Assembly (NCBI GenBank): GCA_002338515.1
Contig: DDIL01000148.1
Coordinates: 1 to 19,506, forward strand
DNA: 19,506 nt
Reading direction: 5' to 3'
DNA from: Glaciecola sp. UBA1851
Lineage (GTDB): Bacteria > Pseudomonadota > Gammaproteobacteria > Enterobacterales > Alteromonadaceae
Shown here: in pieces, positions 14,100 to 19,506 of the stretch
Numbering within the stretch: position 1 is the stretch's first letter
Layout of the letters: every line of letters begins with the position of its first letter
The notes under the pieces: model-generated
Databases searched by the model: none
The model's input: the letters and a program-made list of their open reading frames with translations, nothing else
Told to the model about the DNA's origin: nothing
Position numbers and translations under genes: made by a program

Positions 14100-16214
14100 G
14101 TGGGTATTCGCACTATGAACCCTGTTTCTAACTTATCTGTGAATTCATGGAAGCCAATTAAAGTACAGCTATTTGGTCGTTTCCGTGTTATCGCAGCAAA
14201 CGGTGATGAGGTCGTTATAAATGGTAAGCGAGGTCGGGCGCTGCTGGCGATGTTGTGCTTACAACCAGGTGAGGCTATTGAGCGAGAACATATTAGTCAG
14301 TTATTGTGGCGGGGTAAGTTCAGAGCACAAGCAAGGGCTAGTCTGCGCCAGACCTTATTAGAATTAAAGCAGCAGCTTGTTGGGGTTTGCGACGACCCGT
14401 TTGTAAGTAGTCGCGAGCAGGTAGCGATTCGAGCCGAGCTAGTCAATTCTGATCTAATAGATTTGCTCAATGCATTGGCGACAGGTAAATACGAGTCAGC
14501 AGGTTTACAACTGCAAACTATCGGAGCACAAACACTGCTTGAGGGGCTAGATAACGGACAAGATTTAGGACTAGCGTTTACTGAGTATCTGGATACAAAA
14601 CGTGCTGAATGTGAAGCGCAGCTAATACAATCAGTTGAACAAATATTTACTGACACGAGTGAACGCACTCTCGATTACGCTCGCAGCTGTTTGCGAGAAG
14701 CAATGCAACAGCGGGGTCAAGATAGCAAGGCATATGAAGCATTAATTAGAATTGCAGTATTGCCTTTTGCAGTGCAGTCATCAGATGAATCGTTGCAACT
14801 ATTCGCTAATGGTTTATTTGAAGAGCTGATTACCACGCTGGCACAGATTCCTCAACTGCGAGTCGCAGGTCGCGGCTCGGCGCGTCAGTTCGCTTCTTGC
14901 GTATCAGCAATTGATACAGCCGCCAAACTTAAGGTTACCAATTTAATAGAAGGTACGATTCGCCGCCAGGGCAATACCATTATACTGCACGCTGCTTTGC
15001 TTGATGGTAGCGACGGTTGTCAAAGCTGGTCTGCCCGCTTTGAGGGGCACAGCGATGATCTGCTCTCTCTTCAGCAAACACTTGCTGTAGACCTTACTGA
15101 AGAGCTTGGATTAGTGCTTAAACGCCAGATTAAACCGCCGCCAGCGCGTCGACTCAGCACCATAAACAAAGAAGCATATTCGTTGTATCTGCAAGGTCGT
15201 GCTTTAACTGTAAGAGCGATTGGTGACGGTCTGCTTGCCAAGGCCATTGAGCTACTTGAGGCTGCTCTTGTTATTGACCCTAAATTTGCCGCCTGTTGGA
15301 CTGCATTGGCTGAGGCGCATGTTTATACAGCGGTTTATACGCCCTGTTTAGATCGGTTAGGACAATCACAGAAAATGGCTGAATGCGCCAAGCGGGCCAT
15401 TGAGTTAGACCCAAAACAAGGGCATGCGCGGGCTATTCTGGGTATTCACCGTTGGACACAGAACGATCCCCTCGGCGCACTCGACCTAGCTTTTGAAGCC
15501 TATCGCCTAGAACCAAATAACCCAGATGTTGCACTGCGCTTGGGTTCTTTCTTGCTTTATATCGGTCGCACAAGTGAGGCTTTGCCTTATATTCAAGCAG
15601 CCGTTGACCAAGACCCAGTAAATGGGCGTAACTACGCAATGCTATCAGTGGCTCATCTGAACTTGGGCAATATTGACTTGGCCATAGAAGCTGGTGAGCG
15701 AATGGTCGACTTAGGCCTACCGTCTATGTGGCTAGGCGTGGCTATTTCAGCAGCGGGTGATCGCAAGCGCGCAGTTGACCAATATCGCCAGACCATGAAG
15801 CTAATGAATAAGACGATGTTTCCGCCGGCCGGCGCCAAACCGCTTAGCGGCCCAGCCCTTTTCGCTTTTTGGGAGCTTGCTGCACGCGGGGTCTGTAGCG
15901 GCAAGACCATACACCGAAAGCTTTACTGCGCTGTGCTTGACCGCCTCCACGCAACACTCCACGACCCATGTGATACAAGTATTGTGCAACCGGCAATATG
16001 GATGGGATATTCAGAAATGGTTTTTAAGACTCTAGGCACTCAGATTACGCCCGCAAATATGTTTTGTATGATGTCGCTTTGGGCTGATTTGGAGCCGATC
16101 AAACAAATTCGCTTACATCCAGATTTTATATCCTTTACCGAAAGTACAGGACTATTGGCTGCTTGGGACCGATATGGCTGGCCAGACTTATTGCCCTGTC
16201 CAGAGTCAAAATGA
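14100..16214 (+). CDS. SARP/BTAD-like transcriptional regulator with TolB-like and TPR regions
   Basis: From a GTG at 14100 the protein has 704 residues. An ATG five codons later (14115) is an equally good start, and neither has a clear ribosome-binding site. Residues about 20-95 form an OmpR-type winged helix (VQLFGRFRV, KRGRALLAMLCL, LLWRGK). Residues 96-185 match the beginning of a bacterial transcriptional activation domain, with LLEGL and then F-x-x-Y-L-x-x-K-R. Residues about 217-340 form a TolB N-terminal/FlgO-like module beginning IAVLPF, as in CadC/adenylate-cyclase-like regulators. At least five TPR-like helix pairs follow from 355 to about 570. There is no membrane segment. The gene is more GC-rich than the chemoreceptor region (31 of 60 bases at 14341-14400 against 21 of 60 at 7141-7200). 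It lies just upstream of, and in line with, the amidohydrolase gene and is its likely regulator. Confidence 0.82.
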   Translation: MGIRTMNPVSNLSVNSWKPIKVQLFGRFRVIAANGDEVVINGKRGRALLAMLCLQPGEAIEREHISQLLWRGKFRAQARASLRQTLLELKQQLVGVCDDPFVSSREQVAIRAELVNSDLIDLLNALATGKYESAGLQLQTIGAQTLLEGLDNGQDLGLAFTEYLDTKRAECEAQLIQSVEQIFTDTSERTLDYARSCLREAMQQRGQDSKAYEALIRIAVLPFAVQSSDESLQLFANGLFEELITTLAQIPQLRVAGRGSARQFASCVSAIDTAAKLKVTNLIEGTIRRQGNTIILHAALLDGSDGCQSWSARFEGHSDDLLSLQQTLAVDLTEELGLVLKRQIKPPPARRLSTINKEAYSLYLQGRALTVRAIGDGLLAKAIELLEAALVIDPKFAACWTALAEAHVYTAVYTPCLDRLGQSQKMAECAKRAIELDPKQGHARAILGIHRWTQNDPLGALDLAFEAYRLEPNNPDVALRLGSFLLYIGRTSEALPYIQAAVDQDPVNGRNYAMLSVAHLNLGNIDLAIEAGERMVDLGLPSMWLGVAISAAGDRKRAVDQYRQTMKLMNKTMFPPAGAKPLSGPALFAFWELAARGVCSGKTIHRKLYCAVLDRLHATLHDPCDTSIVQPAIWMGYSEMVFKTLGTQITPANMFCMMSLWADLEPIKQIRLHPDFISFTESTGLLAAWDRYGWPDLLPCPESK

Positions 16215-16326
16215 CGCTACATTGACGCTAACAATATTGTGACCCTGCTCACTTTCTTGTAACTTCTGTATGATACTGAGCGTTTTACCTACTAGCAAGG
16301 GGCTGACGGGACTGCGCCAGTTTTGT

Positions 16327-16337
16327 AAATAGGGAAC
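16327..16337 (+). promoter_or_regulatory. ribosome-binding leader AAATAGGGAAC, copy 1
   Basis: AAATAGGGAAC, preceded by T, sits five bases before the ATG at 16343. The same 12 bases occur before the DUF418 start at 17735. Identity this long around the Shine-Dalgarno suggests matched translation of the two genes or a duplicated leader. Confidence 0.6.
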
Positions 16338-16342
16338 GTTTC

Positions 16343-17680
16343 ATGACATCTTCCAGAATACCTTTTAAAATCACTATACTGTTATGCCTACTCACAAGCT
16401 TAACGCAAATCCACGCTGCAGAGTGGGATATTATTCATGCAGGCAAACTATTAGCCGTTCCGGGCGAGGCAGTAACTGCAAAACAAAGCGTCATTTTAAA
16501 AGACGGTAAAGTCTATGGTATTAAAAGTGGCTATATCGATGCTGTAGACTTGTCGCTCGACAGTAGCGATTCTCTTGAAATACACAATTTAAAAAATCAC
16601 TTTGTTATGCCTGGTTTTATTGATGGCCATGTGCATCTGACCTTAGCGCTTGCGCCCGGTGCTGCGCTAAGCTGGGTGCAAATGTCAGACGCGGATACGG
16701 CTATGCTTGGCGCTAAGCATGCACGCGATACACTGATGGCCGGATTTACCAGTGTGCGAGATATGGGCGCTTTCACTGATGATGCAATTTTTGCAGTACG
16801 AGACGGCATCAATGCCGGTTACATTATTGGTCCACGAACTTTTGTTGCCGGAAACCCCATTGCCATTAACGGTGGTCATGGTGATTTTACCCACAGCTTT
16901 AAAGAGCCGGTGGCTGATGTTTTGCGCACATCTGGCGTATGTGATGGTGTTGCAGAGTGTCGTAAAGCGGTAAGAGACCAAATAAGACGCAAAGCCGATC
17001 ATATTAAATTAACTGCCACCGCAGGGGTTATGTCTGACAGCAATGCAGGCTTAGAACAGCAGTTTTTTGAAGATGAGTTAAGCGCCATTATGAATACGGC
17101 CAAGCTTATGGGGCGAAGAGTGGCTGCTCATGCACACGGAGCAGAAGGGATTAATGCGGCGCTTAAAGCGGGGGCAAACACAATAGAACACGGTACCTTT
17201 TTAAATGACGAAAGTATTCGCTTGTTTGTTGAAAACAATGCCTATTTGTCCCCTACACTTTCAGCCTTTAAAACTGGAGAAGCATTACTCAATGATAGTA
17301 ACAGTTTTTTAACTGACAATCAGCGCGTAAAGGCAGAACGAGCGATGACCGCAGCCAAAACCTTTGTTAAAAAAGCCCATGATGCCGGCGTTAATATTGC
17401 GCTGTCTACCGATGCAGGCGTGGGTCTTCACGGTGATAATGCAAAGGAATTTGAACTACTGGTCAACTATGGTGGATTGAGCCCAATGGAGGCGATAATT
17501 GCGGGCACACTTTCAGGTGCTGAAAATATTGGCAAACTCGATGAGTTAGGCAGTTTAGAAAATGGTAAATGGGGAGATATTGTTGCAGTTAACGGCAATC
17601 CGCTTGACGATATTATCATTTTGCAAAACGTAAAATTTGTGATGAAAGAAGGTGTGGTATACAAACACCTGGCAGACTGA
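16343..17680 (+). CDS. secreted imidazolonepropionase/prolidase-like amidohydrolase
   Basis: A 445-residue member of the amidohydrolase superfamily with a signal peptide (about 1-26, cleavage after IHA). The binuclear metal site is readable: His96 and His98 in DGHVHL, Lys222 in HIKLTATAG (the carbamylated bridging lysine), His263 or His265 in AAHAHG, His283 in IEHGT and Asp357 in STDAGVG. This arrangement is typical of the group often annotated as imidazolonepropionase-like, whose characterised members (for example Sgx9260 and Cc2672) are Xaa-Pro, Xaa-Arg or Xaa-Lys dipeptidases. True HutI is cytosolic, so the export signal favours a dipeptidase or cyclic-amide hydrolase. It follows the SARP-like regulator by 128 bases, where the 8-base word TGACGCTA occurs twice. 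It leads an apparent operon with the DUF418 and RidA-family genes. Confidence 0.88.
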   Translation: MTSSRIPFKITILLCLLTSLTQIHAAEWDIIHAGKLLAVPGEAVTAKQSVILKDGKVYGIKSGYIDAVDLSLDSSDSLEIHNLKNHFVMPGFIDGHVHLTLALAPGAALSWVQMSDADTAMLGAKHARDTLMAGFTSVRDMGAFTDDAIFAVRDGINAGYIIGPRTFVAGNPIAINGGHGDFTHSFKEPVADVLRTSGVCDGVAECRKAVRDQIRRKADHIKLTATAGVMSDSNAGLEQQFFEDELSAIMNTAKLMGRRVAAHAHGAEGINAALKAGANTIEHGTFLNDESIRLFVENNAYLSPTLSAFKTGEALLNDSNSFLTDNQRVKAERAMTAAKTFVKKAHDAGVNIALSTDAGVGLHGDNAKEFELLVNYGGLSPMEAIIAGTLSGAENIGKLDELGSLENGKWGDIVAVNGNPLDDIIILQNVKFVMKEGVVYKHLAD

Positions 17681-17717
17681 GCGTCTAAATAAGTGTTGAT
17701 TAAAGTAGCGTTATAAT

Positions 17718-17728
17718 AAATAGGGAAC
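17718..17728 (+). promoter_or_regulatory. ribosome-binding leader AAATAGGGAAC, copy 2; decides a GTG start
   Basis: This is the second copy of AAATAGGGAAC, again preceded by T. It sits six bases before the GTG at 17735. That placement supports GTG as the start of the DUF418 protein, since there is no other suitable start codon near it. Confidence 0.6.
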
Positions 17729-17734
17729 AAAACG

Positions 17735-19015
17735 GTGAATAAACTCAGTACTGCTAGTATCGACGCTGCGCCAATACCGGCAAGCACACGTTTTGATATT
17801 TTGGATGCCTTACGAGGGTTTGCTTTATTCGGCATTTTTTTTGCGAATGTGCAATTTTTTGCTGGATGGCTTTTTATAGATTCACAAGCGAAAGCAACCA
17901 TAGAGGGCGCACGTATTTACGATGCTTTTTTGCTACTGGTTGTTGATGGTCGGTTTTATACCATATTTTCCTTTCTATTCGGTCTTGGCTTCGCATTACA
18001 ACTATCGCGCTTAGAGAGCAAGGTAGCTACCAAAGCTAATTCGCTTTATTTGCGCCGCCTTACTATATTGTTGCTCATCAGCTTGATACACCTTTGTGTA
18101 TTTTGGGTTGGTGACATTCTGCTTCTTTATGCATTACTAGGTTATGTGCTGTTTTTTATGCGCAAATGTGCCGACAGAAAGTTATTAGTGATTGCCGCTC
18201 TATTATTTGTGCTGCCAATTCCAGGATATTACTTATTTTGGAAGCTCGGTATCGACCCATCTTTGGGTTTGTATCAAGTTGCGAGTTATTTAGTGGATGG
18301 TAGTGATGATATAAGTGGCTTTTTTACAGGTTTCTATGAGGCAGTCCATACCACGAGTCTTGTTCGTTATGTTGAATTAAATATGGAAATTGCTATCGGT
18401 AGGATCGGATACTATTTTGATACTTGGCGTATTCCAAAAGTTTTAGGCATTATGCTTCTGGGGATGTGGGCAGGGCGTCAGCTCATTGCCGGTAAGTTAC
18501 TAGAAAATACTGCTTTGTTAAAAAAGACTATTATATTTGGCCTAATTGTAGGCTTGCCTTCAAGCATTGTTTACGCCAATCTAGCAGGGCTTAACACATT
18601 TCAAGCGCACTCCCCAGATGGCTTTTTATCGGTAATTATTTATATGCTTGCGGTTTTTCCGCTCGCCTTTACATATATTGCCATATTTGCTCTGTTATGG
18701 CGTAAATACCCTTCAGTATTAGACGTGTTTGCTGCACCAGGTCGTATGGCTCTGTCTAATTATCTATTGCAAACATTTCTCGGCATTAGCATATTTTATG
18801 GTATTGGCTTTGGGCTGCACTTAAAAGGTGGGCCCTTAAGTTTAGTCGCCATCGCCATTGCGGTTTTTGTTTTACAAATTATTGTATCTAATCTGTGGTT
18901 TAGATACTTTGCATATGGGCCTGCAGAATGGATATGGCGAATGTTGACCTATGGAAAACGCCTACCGATTAGAAGAGTTATGAGCCTACAAACACTGAGG
19001 AAAGTTCAAAAATGA
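17735..19015 (+). CDS. DUF418 (YeiB-like) membrane protein
   Basis: A 426-residue inner-membrane protein with about nine or ten hydrophobic helices, starting at GTG. LDALRGFALFGIFFAN (23-38) is the family's opening signature. The C-terminal third carries the DUF418 domain, including GRMALSNYLLQ and the ending YGPAEWIWRMLTYG. Members are found across bacteria, and some are thought to transport or modify small molecules, but no activity is established. It lies 54 bases after the amidohydrolase and overlaps the RidA-family gene by four bases (ATGA), so translational coupling to that gene is likely. In this context I infer a transporter for the substrate or product of the exported amidohydrolase. 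Confidence 0.88.
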   Translation: MNKLSTASIDAAPIPASTRFDILDALRGFALFGIFFANVQFFAGWLFIDSQAKATIEGARIYDAFLLLVVDGRFYTIFSFLFGLGFALQLSRLESKVATKANSLYLRRLTILLLISLIHLCVFWVGDILLLYALLGYVLFFMRKCADRKLLVIAALLFVLPIPGYYLFWKLGIDPSLGLYQVASYLVDGSDDISGFFTGFYEAVHTTSLVRYVELNMEIAIGRIGYYFDTWRIPKVLGIMLLGMWAGRQLIAGKLLENTALLKKTIIFGLIVGLPSSIVYANLAGLNTFQAHSPDGFLSVIIYMLAVFPLAFTYIAIFALLWRKYPSVLDVFAAPGRMALSNYLLQTFLGISIFYGIGFGLHLKGGPLSLVAIAIAVFVLQIIVSNLWFRYFAYGPAEWIWRMLTYGKRLPIRRVMSLQTLRKVQK

Positions 19016-19401
19016 AAATTAATAAGAAAACCTACCGAAGCGGTCCGTTTAAAGACTTTATTGCGCAGGGTACTCAAATTGGCAATATTCTATATATGGC
19101 AGGACAGGTTGGGATAGATGATAATGGAGGTGTTCCACAAGATATTGCTAAACAAACAGCTATGGCTTACAAAAATATGAAGGACGTACTATCACAGTTC
19201 GGAGCCGATATGAGCAATATCGTTGATGAAACATTCTTTGTCACTAATATGGATGAGTTGATGGGAAACGTAGAATCGGTTTATGGTGAAAGGGAGTCTG
19301 CATATGGAGGTATGCCCGAAGTCAGCCAAACAGTTGTTCAGGTTGTGGGGCTTGTTCAGCCTGAACTTAAGATTGAAATCAAATGTATTGCACACCTTTA
19401 G
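19012..19401 (+). CDS. RidA/YjgF-family protein lacking the catalytic Arg
   Basis: A 129-residue protein with the fold and length of the Rid family, which as trimers deaminate reactive enamine/imine intermediates. The ILYMAGQVG strand (26-34), DVLSQFGADMSNIV (58-71) and ending LKIEIKCIA (119-127) are typical. In RidA proper the active-site arginine (E. coli R105) lies in PARSCV. Here the equivalent stretch is PEVSQTVV (102-109), and Val104 replaces Arg. It therefore probably belongs to a non-RidA Rid subfamily without the standard imine deaminase activity, or has a different ligand. Its ATG lies within the stop of the DUF418 gene (ATGA), and AGGA precedes it inside that gene. It is the last gene of the unit. 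Confidence 0.88.
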   Translation: MKINKKTYRSGPFKDFIAQGTQIGNILYMAGQVGIDDNGGVPQDIAKQTAMAYKNMKDVLSQFGADMSNIVDETFFVTNMDELMGNVESVYGERESAYGGMPEVSQTVVQVVGLVQPELKIEIKCIAHL

Positions 19402-19455
19402 CTAATAAGTGCCATCCAAAATTGCTCATACTTTTTACTAGAATATAAAATCACC

Positions 19456-19484
19456 CTGGGTCATTCCCACAAAAGTGTAATGCT
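19456..19484. repeat. possible decayed REP-like half element
   Basis: GTCATTCCCAC-AAAA-GTG followed by TAATGC resembles the common REP unit GTCATTCCCGC-GAAA-GCGGGAAT with several changes and one lost arm base. Only CAC/GTG and the outer ATT/AAT still pair. It may be a relic of the same general class as the element at 1202-1258, or chance. Confidence 0.2.
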
Positions 19485-19506
19485 GTTTGGTTAAGCAACA
19501 AACCCA

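Noticed and set aside
16752..16973. 73-codon plus-strand frame inside the amidohydrolase gene
   Set aside because: It is a shadow frame of a well-supported gene with intact catalytic motifs in the main frame.

Overview
The window looks like chromosomal DNA of a marine gammaproteobacterium, most likely of the Alteromonadales. This rests on the AT-rich composition, the protein families present and a FliA-type chemotaxis promoter. I could not run a database search, so the assignment is an inference. There is no phage, plasmid, insertion sequence or CRISPR array. It is mostly a patchwork of small independent transcription units.

1-1455: a four-helix membrane protein of unknown function on the minus strand, then 490 bases with no convincing gene. 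That stretch holds a REP-like palindrome and a doubtful 35-codon ORF. 1456-4116: a YqhD-type aldehyde/alcohol dehydrogenase with its own terminator, then a secreted M20-family amidohydrolase. 4201-5202 (minus): a ChaC-like gamma-glutamylcyclotransferase and a DUF4149 membrane protein, in tandem.

5249-9371: a chemotaxis module. A FliA (sigma-28) promoter drives a 967-residue chemoreceptor with a large periplasmic sensor, a canonical HAMP and five further HAMP-like units repeated exactly every 45 residues. It is followed, with no visible terminator, by a secreted protein made of two tandem PilJ-type domains. A strong terminator closes the unit. I suggest the secreted protein is a periplasmic partner of the receptor.

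9415-11746: on the minus strand, a small outer-membrane beta-barrel, a tRNA-Arg(TCG), a secreted SMP-30/gluconolactonase-type enzyme, and a 60-codon remnant that reads as the C-terminal end of a serpin. 11747-13075: a secreted protein with an alpha-helical N-terminal part and a C-terminal array of six tryptophan repeats spaced exactly 16 residues apart. 13208-14032: a PHYHD1-like Fe(II)/2-oxoglutarate dioxygenase.

14100-19401: a more GC-rich region, all on the plus strand. It encodes a SARP/BTAD-like regulator with TolB-like and TPR regions, a secreted imidazolonepropionase/prolidase-like amidohydrolase, a DUF418 membrane protein and a RidA-family protein. The last two overlap by 4 bases. The amidohydrolase and DUF418 genes share the same 12-base ribosome-binding leader. 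I read the last three as an operon handling an amide or peptide compound, with the regulator as candidate controller. The most interesting items are the chemoreceptor/double-PilJ pair, the six-repeat tryptophan protein, the serpin remnant and the regulator-amidohydrolase-DUF418-RidA cluster.
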